Part shown: piece after piece, positions 7,734 to 16,313 of the stretch
Numbering within the stretch: the stretch's first letter is position 1
Layout: each line of letters opens with the position of its first letter
Assembly: GCA_023475265.1 (NCBI GenBank)
Contig: JAMCWE010000199.1
Location: forward strand, 1-43,425
DNA: 43,425 bases
Direction: 5' to 3'
From: Bacteroidota bacterium
GTDB taxonomy: Bacteria; Bacteroidota; Ignavibacteria; Ignavibacteriales; Ignavibacteriaceae
Notes under the pieces: model-generated
Told to the model about the DNA's origin: nothing
Databases searched by the model: none
What the model saw: the letters and a program-made list of their open reading frames with translations, nothing else
Program-made: the position numbers and the translations under genes

Positions 7734-7909
7734 ACTCAAGTTGACCGCTTTGTAGTAAGGGGTTAAAACCCCTATGAATATTGATTGTTTTCATTGTCCA
7801 CGCCCTAAAGGACGTGGCTAATTGCCCAGGCCTTCAGGCCTGGGAATACGAAAACCCCTAAAATCTATACGGGCTTTAGCCCATTAAAATTGAAGTGGTC
7901 AACTTGAGT
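7734..7909. repeat. Composite hairpin element with CTCAAGTTGACC ends
   Basis: The ends ACTCAAGTTGACCGCTT (7734-7750) and its near-complement GAAGTGGTCAACTTGAGT (7892-7909) flank four tight hairpins. They are AGGGGTTAAAACCCCT (7758-7773), CCACG/CGTGG (7798-7817), CCCAGGCC/GGCCTGGG (7825-7844) and GGGCTTTAGCCC (7871-7882). The CTCAAGTTGACCGC end also resembles the left half of attC-like repeats A and B, so it may be the last site of the array with a hairpin insertion. The design matches the element at 384-681. Confidence 0.6.
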
Positions 7910-8009
7910 TTGAATAAATATTTTTAGATGATAATTCCAAATCTGATTTGCTTCCACAATTGAATGACGAGCGCAGCTCAAATGACCAATGACTATTGAC
8001 GAATGACTC

Positions 8010-9422
8010 TTACTTAAAATCCTCCGCTTTAATATTGTATTTTTTCATCATGCGCTGGAAGTTTTGTCTCGTCATTCCGGATGCATTTGCGGCAGAAGTT
8101 ACGTTGCCGTGAAGTGCGGCAAGCTTGCTTTCGACAAACTGCTTTTCAAACAAGTTCATTACGTAATCGCGTGACTGCTTGAATGTTGTACCGTTAATGG
8201 GAAGGACCGGCGCTTTAACAGCAGGATTAAGACTTAGCATATTTTCTAGAAGGTCACTTGTTATTTCATCTCCACGCGTAAGCATAACCGCTCTCTCAAC
8301 TATATTTTCTAATTCTCTTACATTTCCTGGGAATTGATAAGAGCTTAATAATGACTGCGCTTGGTTGGAAAATCCTTTAACACTTTTCTTAAGATGCTCG
8401 TTATATTTTCCTAAAAAATAATTTGAAAGAAGAGGAATATCTTCAGAACGTTCCCTTAACGGGGGAAGATGAATTGACACAACGTTCAATCTAAAAAATA
8501 AATCTTCTCTGAAATTTCCATTCTTGATTTCCGATTCAAGGTCTTTGTTCGTTGCGGCAATAAATCTCGCCTGGACTTTTATGGGAACATCACCTCCGAC
8601 TCTTTCAAATTCTCTTTCCTGCAGAACCCGCAATAACTTTTGCTGCAAGTTCGGCAAAAGATTTCCTATCTCATCAAGAAAAATTGTTCCGTTCTGTGCA
8701 AGTTCAAACTTACCAAGCTTACGTTCAGCGGCGCCGGTAAAAGCTCCTTTCTCAAATCCGAATAATTCCGATTCAAGAAGATTATCCGGAACTGCGGAAC
8801 AATTGATTCCAATAAAAGGATGGCCTGTCCCCGAAGTGCTGCCGTGAATGGCTCTCGCAACTAATTCTTTTCCCGTACCGCTTTCACCGGTAATTAAAAC
8901 TGATACTGTATTCGGAGTTGTAGAAACCATTCCGATGAGCTTATAAATTTCCTGCATCTGGGCGCAGCGGCCGATTATTTCATATCTATCTACTACATCA
9001 GCGTTAAATGATGAACTGCTTTCGCCGGTGTCTGAAGGAATCGATTTTGCTAATGCCTTTTTTGTAAGCTCTCTAATTTTATTTATGTCAAGAGGCTTGG
9101 TGAGATAATCGAATGCGCCAAGCTGCATAGCTTTGATTGCATTCTGCATAATGCCGTAGCCGGTAATGATAATAGTTGGAATGGTAATTCCTTGCTCTTT
9201 AAATTTCTTCAGCACTTCCAGCCCGTCAATCTTGGGCAGAGAAATATCCATAAAGATTAAATCAATATTTCCCAAGCTTGCTGTCCTTAATGCTTCCTCG
9301 CCGTCGCCTGCTGTAATGGCAGCATATCCGTCTTTCTTTAAAACTTCAAGGAAAGCAAAAACTATTTTAGGATCGTCATCAACTACAAGAATTTTTCCTT
9401 TTGTTCTATTTATATCGCTCAA
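8010..9422 (-). CDS. Sigma-54-dependent response regulator (NtrC/AtoC family)
   Basis: A 470-residue three-domain activator. The receiver domain (residues 8-125) has acidic cluster DDD at 15-17, phospho-acceptor Asp59 in LIFMDISLP and Lys in YLTKPL. The central AAA+ domain has Walker A GESGTGKE, the sigma-54 contact loop GAFTGA and Walker B GTIFLDEIG. A Fis-type helix-turn-helix ends the protein. The start is TTG, supported by AAGGA five bases upstream and by the receiver domain beginning at once. It lies 21 bases after the sensor kinase gene, which should be its phosphodonor. Its target promoters are not evident in the window. Confidence 0.95.
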   Translation of the reverse strand: MSDINRTKGKILVVDDDPKIVFAFLEVLKKDGYAAITAGDGEEALRTASLGNIDLIFMDISLPKIDGLEVLKKFKEQGITIPTIIITGYGIMQNAIKAMQLGAFDYLTKPLDINKIRELTKKALAKSIPSDTGESSSSFNADVVDRYEIIGRCAQMQEIYKLIGMVSTTPNTVSVLITGESGTGKELVARAIHGSTSGTGHPFIGINCSAVPDNLLESELFGFEKGAFTGAAERKLGKFELAQNGTIFLDEIGNLLPNLQQKLLRVLQEREFERVGGDVPIKVQARFIAATNKDLESEIKNGNFREDLFFRLNVVSIHLPPLRERSEDIPLLSNYFLGKYNEHLKKSVKGFSNQAQSLLSSYQFPGNVRELENIVERAVMLTRGDEITSDLLENMLSLNPAVKAPVLPINGTTFKQSRDYVMNLFEKQFVESKLAALHGNVTSAANASGMTRQNFQRMMKKYNIKAEDFK

Positions 9423-9443
9423 TGTAATCCTTCAAAATTTATT

Positions 9444-11963
9444 TTAGATATGTTCCGGAAATGTATAGCCATCAATATTCAAAGGAATAAAGATGCTGAA
9501 TGTTGTTCCGATTCCTTGTTTGCTTTCAACAATTACAATTCCCCGGTGCGCATTTACAGTTCTCTTAACCATTGGTAAACCTAATCCTGTTCCGTTTGTT
9601 TTCGTAGTGAAAAACGGATCAAAAATTCTTGCAATATTATTAGATTCTATCCCGGAACCGGTATCTGTAATCTGCAAACGGATACACTCGGTTCCTTTAG
9701 TCAAATTAATTTCATACCTGCTTCTGTCTTCATCTTCAATATTTGTGTAACCGGCCGCCGATTCCAATTTATAATCATGAAGAGTTTTTTTAAGAATTAT
9801 TTTTTTAACAGATATATAAATCTCATTAGCCGCGTTTGCTAGTTCCGAACTTTCCAATGAATTATTTTTTTCATCTATCGATTGAACAGCATTCAGCAGA
9901 ACATTTATGATTGCTTCCTTCAAATGCGCAACATCTAAAAGTAACGATGGAATTGATGATTCAATTTCTTTTCTAACTGTTATCCTTGATTTTCTAAAAC
10001 GAAGCTGAACAAATGAAAGGCTTTCATTTAATATCTTATCTATATTTTCCGACTGGAAATTCATTAGCGCCGGGTAAGCATAATTAAGCAGCTTTGTAAC
10101 TGTCTCTTCCATTTCACCGGTTGAATTAAGCGCAACTGTAACTGATTTTTTTTCCGATCTTGTTATATGAATTGATTCAGCAAGCAGCTGCAGTATCATT
10201 TTTATTGATGTAAGTGAGTTGCGGAATTCATGTGCAACAAATGCGGCAATCTCTCCTGTTGCTGCAAGCTTTTCTGTTTTTACTAAAACATTTTCAAGCT
10301 GCTTCCTTTTTGTAATATCTGTAATGACAGCTAATACCGCTATCACTTCCCCATTATTTCTCATCGGTATTGCTACATGTTCAATATATTTCTCTTGCTG
10401 CTTTTCATCGACTTTACAATTTATACAGCTTTCAATTTTATTTTTTGAAATTGCATCATGGCAAATACAATCAGTGCAGAATCCATTATTGCCGAATATC
10501 CTGCTGCAAGTTTCACCTTTTACATCTTCAATATTGTAACCAGTAATTCCATTGAACGCGGCGCTTGCGGTTTGAATCTTTAAGTCTTTATCCAGCAATA
10601 AAAATGCGCTTGGAACATTATCAAGTATTGCTTGCAGCTTAGACTTTTCTGCAAAAAGCTCATTAGTCCGTGAACTAACCATTTCTTCCAGATGGCTTTT
10701 ATACTGCTGAATTTCATTTTCGTGATCATATAAAGACTGCGCCATCAAATTAAATTGCTCTGCAAGTTTTTCAATTTCATCACGCGTGTTAACTTCAACT
10801 CGATATTTATAATTTCCTTTTGTTATTGTTTCTGCACCTTCTGTCAGCTGAGCTATTGATGTTGTAAAATGTCTGGTAGCTAATAAGCTCAATCCAAAAG
10901 ATATCATTAGAAAAACTATAAGTATACCTGCAAATGTTAATTCATAGGAATGTACAGGATTCATTATAATTGATTTTGGAATTGCAACATATAGAAAAAG
11001 CGGTAATGTAAGATTATGTTCAAAGCTTGTGTGGTAAACTGATGAATATCCATAGAAAAGCGGTTCGTGTGAAATCATATCTTCGCTTCCGTTTGTAATT
11101 ACAGAATTTTGATTTGATAGAATTTGATTTACAATATTCTCAGGATAATCATGCTGCAAATTAAATTTATCTTTACCGGCAAGCAGCTTATTCCAGCTTT
11201 TCTTTTTCTGTGAATGATAAAGATAATGCCCGTCGCCTCCAACAAGAATCACCTTCTCATCGCGGTTTAAACTTTTATAAGTCTGAAGAGTTCGAAAAAG
11301 ATTTTTTACAAAAACATCTGCAATTAAGATTCCGATCTTTTTGCCCTTTGAAAATAGCGGCATGGCAAAGCTTATAACCGGCACGAGCTTATTATTTGAA
11401 TCGAGCAATTCCGCCGGTGCTAAAGCAATTTGATTTTCGGATAAATTTTTAATCATTAATAAATAATAGACCTGCGGGCTGTGTCTTAATTCATTGGCAG
11501 GGACTATGCTGTAAGTTCTGTTCGATTCATGCAGGTTGTTTGTTTCTATCCGAGAAATTTCATTCCCTTCGTTATCTACAATTCTCAATTGAAAATAAAT
11601 TTTTCGAGTTTCAGCAAATGTTAAAAGCTCGTCGTCTAAAAGTTTTATGTCCTTTCCTTCGGACGAATATGATTCCTTAATCATTGCTTCACGAATCTGA
11701 TTATCCATATAAATATTTCTAATCAACATTAAATCCCGCTCAATGCTTGCCATTAGGTTTGCGGTATTTTCTTGAATTAGTGAAAGGTCGTGGCCTAAAT
11801 TCTGAATTGCAGTTGCCTTCATCGATTTAGTGTTTGAGATTATTCCGTAAATCCCGATTAAAATTATTGGAAGGATAGATAAGCCGACAAAAGCAATTAT
11901 CAGTTTGCTTCTTATTGAAAGCCAAGGAAATAAATTATTTAACTTTAACTGAATTTTATCCAT
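9444..11963 (-). CDS. Membrane sensor histidine kinase (Cache-like/HAMP/PAS)
   Basis: An 839-residue kinase, first gene of the pair with the downstream sigma-54 regulator. An N-terminal membrane helix (about 20-40), a large periplasmic sensor and a second helix (about 345-365) are followed by a HAMP domain and coiled coil. A PAS domain contains a Cys-rich insert (GFCTDCICH, then ESCINC) that could bind metal or sense redox state. The H-box is AHEFRNSLTSIK. The ATPase domain has the N-box INVLLNAVQS, DTGSGI and GTGLGLPMV. The signal is unknown. The ATG is kept although its ribosome-binding site is weak. Confidence 0.93.
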   Translation of the reverse strand: MDKIQLKLNNLFPWLSIRSKLIIAFVGLSILPIILIGIYGIISNTKSMKATAIQNLGHDLSLIQENTANLMASIERDLMLIRNIYMDNQIREAMIKESYSSEGKDIKLLDDELLTFAETRKIYFQLRIVDNEGNEISRIETNNLHESNRTYSIVPANELRHSPQVYYLLMIKNLSENQIALAPAELLDSNNKLVPVISFAMPLFSKGKKIGILIADVFVKNLFRTLQTYKSLNRDEKVILVGGDGHYLYHSQKKKSWNKLLAGKDKFNLQHDYPENIVNQILSNQNSVITNGSEDMISHEPLFYGYSSVYHTSFEHNLTLPLFLYVAIPKSIIMNPVHSYELTFAGILIVFLMISFGLSLLATRHFTTSIAQLTEGAETITKGNYKYRVEVNTRDEIEKLAEQFNLMAQSLYDHENEIQQYKSHLEEMVSSRTNELFAEKSKLQAILDNVPSAFLLLDKDLKIQTASAAFNGITGYNIEDVKGETCSRIFGNNGFCTDCICHDAISKNKIESCINCKVDEKQQEKYIEHVAIPMRNNGEVIAVLAVITDITKRKQLENVLVKTEKLAATGEIAAFVAHEFRNSLTSIKMILQLLAESIHITRSEKKSVTVALNSTGEMEETVTKLLNYAYPALMNFQSENIDKILNESLSFVQLRFRKSRITVRKEIESSIPSLLLDVAHLKEAIINVLLNAVQSIDEKNNSLESSELANAANEIYISVKKIILKKTLHDYKLESAAGYTNIEDEDRSRYEINLTKGTECIRLQITDTGSGIESNNIARIFDPFFTTKTNGTGLGLPMVKRTVNAHRGIVIVESKQGIGTTFSIFIPLNIDGYTFPEHI

Positions 11964-12205
11964 TCAACCATTCGCGGACATAATTTCTAAATTTTCGGCG
12001 AAATCTATGGATGAGATTAATAAGTTGCAAATCAAAAGCATCAAAATCAATATTAGTATAGTGAAAAATTTTTCATAATCATATCCCTTAAATTTTTTTA
12101 AGCCATTCTCTAAAATTTTTAATGCATCAATTAACAATCTTTATAAAATATAAAAGCTCAATCAATTTATTTTTGTATTAATAAATTTTCGCTGATACTA
12201 ATTTC

Positions 12206-12327
12206 AAGAGGCTGTCCGGAAAATAGCATTGTCATTTCGACCGGAGGAAGAAATCTTATAACTTAAACAGATTTCTCAATCGTTACTCTCCTTCGAAATA
12301 ACATTTTGTTTTTGGGGACAGCCTCTT
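12206..12327. repeat. MITE-like inverted repeat (AAGAGGCTGTCC ends)
   Basis: Perfect 12-bp ends, AAGAGGCTGTCC (12206-12217) and GGACAGCCTCTT (12316-12327), enclose a second, imperfect pair of arms: GTCATTTCGACCGGAGG... and its approximate complement ...CTCCTTCGAAATAAC. There is no coding capacity. It stands in the gap between the histidine kinase gene and the lipoprotein gene. The short length and ends suggest a non-autonomous element. The rest of the gap (11964-12205) shows nothing I can name. Confidence 0.65.
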
Positions 12328-12358
12328 ATAATATTTTCAAGCTTAACATATGGGCAAA

Positions 12359-13024
12359 TTATTTTTTACCGGTTACAGTTAGCTGTATTTTAAATGTTTC
12401 CTTATATGTTGCAAGATCCACACCATCCCATACTCCTCTATAAACAAAATTGAGCTTATATACTTGGCCATCCTGGCTCATAAGAGTTCCGTTTGCCTTG
12501 TAACCAAAGGCATTGGAATTTTTGTTGTCCTGAGCCCAGGCATAAACATCATTATCTGTATAGATAAAATTAACAGTTCCAGTGGCCATTGCGGGTCCAA
12601 AATTATTATAAAAATTACAGAAACTAGTAAATGAGGAAGGCCACGGGTCGGGCTGCCAGATCATTGCGGTGATATCTTTACCTTTCATTTGCTCTACAAT
12701 TCTTCTTAGATTCGAATCGGCATTGGGGAGATAGATATCTTTAAACGCAAACATATCCAATCCCCCTGCTCCGCTGCATAAGCTAGAAATGTCGTTGACG
12801 CCAAGCGTTAGTACTAGTTCAGATTCTGGATCATTGAACCAAAAAGCCGTATTAGATTCATATCTGATTACCCAAGCGCCTGATCCAGCGGATCCCTTTT
12901 GTAAAGAAACAGTATTATAATTAGTAGCAGAGGATTCCACCGGTGAATTCGATTTATCGGAACATCCGATTATTAACAGACCGATAAATGCTATAAGCAT
13001 AACAACACTATAAATTGTTTTCAT
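12359..13024 (-). CDS. Hypothetical lipoprotein
   Basis: A 221-residue protein with a lipoprotein signal: a hydrophobic stretch followed by the lipobox LIIGC (Cys21). It should be lipid-anchored on the periplasmic side of a membrane or exported to the surface. A Ser/Asn-rich linker follows. The rest looks beta-rich, with many Trp and Tyr residues, and ends FKIQLTVTGKK. The ATG has a good ribosome-binding site (AAGGAG). I recognise no enzymatic motif. It stands alone, with about 400 bases of non-coding DNA on each side. Confidence 0.8.
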   Translation of the reverse strand: MKTIYSVVMLIAFIGLLIIGCSDKSNSPVESSATNYNTVSLQKGSAGSGAWVIRYESNTAFWFNDPESELVLTLGVNDISSLCSGAGGLDMFAFKDIYLPNADSNLRRIVEQMKGKDITAMIWQPDPWPSSFTSFCNFYNNFGPAMATGTVNFIYTDNDVYAWAQDNKNSNAFGYKANGTLMSQDGQVYKLNFVYRGVWDGVDLATYKETFKIQLTVTGKK

Positions 13025-13055
13025 AAGATTACTCCTTATATTTTGTTATACGCTG

Positions 13056-13078
13056 CTCTCTAAAATTTTTTTAGAGAG
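13056..13078. other. 9-bp hairpin upstream of the lipoprotein gene
   Basis: CTCTCTAAA (13056-13064) pairs perfectly with TTTAGAGAG (13070-13078) across a five-base loop. It lies about 30-50 bases upstream of the lipoprotein start on the minus strand. It could be a 5' leader structure or a weak transcription stop between the decayed gene upstream and this gene. A clean U-tract follows on neither strand, so terminator function is doubtful. Confidence 0.35.
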
Positions 13079-13272
13079 TTATCTATTTTACAGTATCCTA
13101 ATGAATAACTGTAATTTTTTGTATTAAAAACCCAAAGTACATTTTTCTTAATCCCATTCTTGTTGCATGATCTTTGAAAATAATTTAGAAGTAAAACAAG
13201 TGATATTAGCTTTGCATTTTTACCTTCATGGTAGATTTTTATCCAATAAGAACAATAGCACGTATCAGCTAA

Positions 13273-13303
13273 CTAGTTAACCTTCCGAAGATTGGTAACC
13301 TAG
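13273..13303. repeat. Short palindromic repeat
   Basis: CTAGTTAACC at the left and GGTAACCTAG at the right are near-complementary (8 of 10) around a CTTCCGAAG core that is itself palindromic. It is a typical small REP-like unit in the gap 13079-13446, which otherwise shows no gene. Confidence 0.4.
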
Positions 13304-13446
13304 TCCATATGACTTAATTACAACGCTAACAATTATTAAAAATATTTATAACCAGACTGGATTGAACAGAACTGCTATGTTTGACTTCCCCATTATATTA
13401 TTATGACGATTACTTAAACACTTTAAAATCTTAATATGGAAATATA

Positions 13447-14131
13447 TTATTCGCTTTTGGTAAGCTGTTGGTTTATGGTGTAAGACAAAGTGTTGTTTAA
13501 TCTGTATAAGACGAATTTAATTTTTATTGATCGGTTTGTAATTTCAGCCATCGGAGAAGAATCTACTTTTACAAAACTTAGACAATATTTAATTCCAAAT
13601 CCGGTTCCGATAATTTTGTTTCGACACCAAATCCAATGCTTCCACCATAGCCAATATTATTAACACTATTATACAACCAGCGCGGATTATTTATTTCACT
13701 TTTTAAATAATACAAAATCAACAATCAAACCGCCGATTATATGGTACTACTTCAGATGAAATCAAATCATACTTTATGTTCACTGGAAAAGATAAATATT
13801 TTATATTCGGATTAATAGATTCAACATAAGCGTCAACTCCATTGCCGCTTTGAGGAGAACTAACAACGGGCTCATTAAATCGCAGTCCCTTCTGGATATA
13901 ATGTATTTCAGTGAGCAAGAATATTTTATTAGTCAAGCTCCAGTTTAAGAAAAGTCCGGCATCAATTCCCGTTCTTGTTTCAACAACTTCAAAAGATTGT
14001 GAGCCAACTTTCCAAATTGGAGTCGATGCAAATGTCTTAAACTTGTTACAATAATTTATTAAAGTCAGTGCGTTTATATTAGTAGAAAGGAAAAAAGAAA
14101 GGACAGCAATTTTGAATATGTAATTTTTCAA
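13447..14131 (-). pseudogene. Decayed outer-membrane beta-barrel protein (PorT-like)
   Basis: The first 137 codons (14131 down to 13718) encode a signal peptide and the start of an outer-membrane barrel, including the stretch ESINPNIKYLSFPVNIKYDL. The reading frame then breaks near 13730, but its continuation is plainly visible in the other frames. Around 13720-13690 it reads GGLIVDFVLF, then NNPRWLYNSVNNIGYGGSIG, and after another shift GTGFGIKYCLSFVKVD, NRSIKIKFVLYRLNN and a stop at 13447-13449. At least three frameshifts are needed to rebuild the gene, so this is a pseudogene rather than a short protein. Barrel proteins of this type are common in Bacteroidota. Confidence 0.8.
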
Positions 14132-14323
14132 TTTATACTCCCGTTTACAAAAACTACTACTTTAATTTTACATTTATAAATTAAGTTTATAAATGCAATT
14201 ATTTTCCCCAAAAGAATTATCATACTACTTCACATAAAAGAAATCAAAAAATAGAATTCGTTTTTTACAACTCTTTTAATTATATTTTAATCAAAGTTTA
14301 AAAGTCACAAAAGGGAGTTGGTC

Positions 14324-15019
14324 ATGGGAAAAATTTACCAGGGAATTCTAAATAGTTCTGAAGATAAAGGGAAAGTTCTCGTTTATCATTCCGACAAAGG
14401 AAAGGTTCTAATTTCAGAAAAGCCGGCAAAAGAAAAGAAAGACAAAAATGATTCATGCAAATCTAATAAAGGCCGGTCCGATACTTCTATAACATTTGCT
14501 AGATATATTAATTCAATTCCTGAGCTTTCAAGCATTTGGAATAATGCTAAAGTAAAAGGGACCACACCTTTTAATAAGCTTGTTAAGAACAACCTCAAAT
14601 CAATCGATTATAATTTATTAACTACATACAGCATCATTACTCCAAATATATCTCAGTTCAATGAGATTGCTTTGATACCAAGTGAATTTTCACTTAGTAC
14701 TAAAACTCTTAATCTTAATTTTTGTATTCAGTCTAGTAAGATCGTACCTGAAGATGGTATACTGATTGCAGTAATGGCATTTCAGAATCCCAAAAAAGGA
14801 AATGAAGAATATCTTACGCTTAGCCATATAACACTGCAGCTATCTCCAATTGTTAATGAAGCTTCGTTTGAATTGGTGCTGCAATTAAGCGACACTCAAA
14901 AACAATTAAGAGATAAGTATCAGAACTGCATAATTTATCTAGCGGTTGTGTTTATTAGTCCAAACTTAATTAATGATGAGTATTCTATTACCTTGGCAAA
15001 ATCATTTGCTGGAGTGTAG
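14324..15019 (+). CDS. Hypothetical protein with KGKVL repeats
   Basis: I chose the ATG at 14324 because GGGAG lies six bases before it; an in-frame TTG at 14318 is less likely. The 231-residue product has no signal peptide or membrane helix. The N terminus (MGKIYQGILNSS) resembles openings of uncharacterised Bacteroidota proteins built around 'GKIYQGI'. Two copies of KGKVL and a Lys-rich linker (residues about 15-50) follow. The rest contains a conserved-looking ITFARYINSIPELSSIWN segment and a beta-rich C-terminal half. Function is unknown; a structural or surface-associated role is conceivable. It has no co-directional neighbour nearby. Confidence 0.7.
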   Translation: MGKIYQGILNSSEDKGKVLVYHSDKGKVLISEKPAKEKKDKNDSCKSNKGRSDTSITFARYINSIPELSSIWNNAKVKGTTPFNKLVKNNLKSIDYNLLTTYSIITPNISQFNEIALIPSEFSLSTKTLNLNFCIQSSKIVPEDGILIAVMAFQNPKKGNEEYLTLSHITLQLSPIVNEASFELVLQLSDTQKQLRDKYQNCIIYLAVVFISPNLINDEYSITLAKSFAGV

Positions 15020-15131
15020 GCATAAACTGTAGCATTTGAAGTTGTAGAATAGTATAACAAGATTATTGCATTAGCTTTCAAAGCCGAGTTACTGCAATAT
15101 TAATTATTGTATGATTTATTTCAACTCATTT

Positions 15132-15185
15132 TTTGAACTTGCACTTATCTTGAACTTAAACTTGATCTTGAACTTAATCTTAAAT
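15132..15185. repeat. Degenerate CTTGAACTTA tandem repeat
   Basis: About five imperfect copies of a 10-12 base unit, (T)CTTGAACTTAA, lie just beyond the end of the minus-strand peptidase-like gene. The repeat is direct, so it does not form a terminator. Confidence 0.5.
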
Positions 15186-15191
15186 TCCCTC

Positions 15192-15830
15192 CTATCTCCT
15201 CTTCACGCTAATAATACAATAATCTTTAACACGCATAGGTAAACTTTCTACATCCCATATCAAATGATTATCTTTATTTTCCGTTGAACACAATGGATAA
15301 GTACTTCTTATCATTATTTGTTTTACTACTGGCCCGTAATATCCCGGCAAGAAACCAACTGCAGTACATATAAAAGGTAAAAAAGATTTTAAACTATCTT
15401 TTGAAACTAATATTACTGGCCTCATATTTTTTAACTCATCATACAATAACATTGGTTTAGGAACTTCACTTACAAGCTTAGCCTTAACAATATATTTTCT
15501 ACCTTTACATTTAATGAACCATCCGTTCAAACGTTTAATTATCATAGGCAAATTAGAATGCCAATCGGGCAGGCTGTCATAAGGATCAGAGACATGAAAT
15601 GATTTTTTGATAATATCTTCTTGCGATACTTTCGCACCATAATAATTTAGCACGAATTGAATACTGGATGCCCAGCACCACTCCTGATTTCTTTGTTCGG
15701 CATAAACTTGATTTTGTTCAACTTTTTCTATTCCAGTGAATACAAGCTGTCCATTAGATAATGACTGACAAAAAATCAACTGTGCAATAATAAATAAATA
15801 TTTTAATTTGATATTTAGTTCCATTCTCAA
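15192..15830 (-). CDS. Secreted C39/papain-like cysteine peptidase relative
   Basis: A 212-residue exported protein with a signal peptide up to about residue 28. The segment NQEWCWASSIQFVLNYYG (residues 48-65) matches the active-site region of papain-like/C39-like peptidases, with the QxxWCWA oxyanion Gln and nucleophilic Cys. Further on, RPVILVSKD and FICTAVGFLPGYYG correspond to the segment that usually carries the catalytic His (normally H-x-V-x-V-x-G-y), but no His is present there. The only later His is in DNHLIWD. The protein may therefore be inactive or use an atypical His. It has no operon partners. Confidence 0.7.
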   Translation of the reverse strand: MRMELNIKLKYLFIIAQLIFCQSLSNGQLVFTGIEKVEQNQVYAEQRNQEWCWASSIQFVLNYYGAKVSQEDIIKKSFHVSDPYDSLPDWHSNLPMIIKRLNGWFIKCKGRKYIVKAKLVSEVPKPMLLYDELKNMRPVILVSKDSLKSFLPFICTAVGFLPGYYGPVVKQIMIRSTYPLCSTENKDNHLIWDVESLPMRVKDYCIISVKRR

Positions 15831-16313
15831 TCCGAAATTTATTTTACTTTTATTATTGATTACTTTTTAAAATAACTAAGAAATAATCTGTAACAAATTT
15901 TAATTCTACATTAAATATTGCACATCCATCTTACAGAAAAATTTATTGGATAACATCTATTATCTTGCATGAACCAATAATCTATCTTAAGCATGTTACA
16001 ACATAATAAATTACTGCCGGTTAATGATCATTCATTAAAATTTTTTGATAAATATATTATCATTATCACAGAACATAATAAAAAGAAAATTTTTATTGAT
16101 ATTATTTTTTACTTTCCTTATAATTCGATTAAAAGAATTGAGAATAAAAATATATTTACTTCAAAGCGGAATTCTAGAAAATATTAATTCCCATCGTTAA
16201 AAGTATTTTAAGCTAAGTCGATTAGCTTACCATATTTTATTTAGAACTATCGTATTGAATTATTTCATTTATAAACTTGAAAATATTAAGCTACAAACAA
16301 AAATAGGGTCATT
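15831..16313. other. Non-coding A/T-rich gap
   Basis: Intergenic region between divergent genes. It presumably contains promoters for the peptidase-like gene and for the large BNR-repeat protein. A 64-codon ORF here is low-complexity (Lys/Ile/Asn-rich) and has no ribosome-binding site. I see no repeat or RNA structure worth naming. Confidence 0.5.

Noticed and set aside
2000-7900. Integron integrase or attI site
   Set aside because: No tyrosine recombinase gene is present anywhere in the window, so a complete integron cannot be claimed.
10219-10539. 106-codon ORF antisense to the histidine kinase
   Set aside because: Shadow of the kinase PAS and H-box region, which is clearly the coding strand.
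15993-16187. 64-codon plus-strand ORF
   Set aside because: Low-complexity Lys/Ile/Asn-rich translation of A/T-rich DNA, with no ribosome-binding site.
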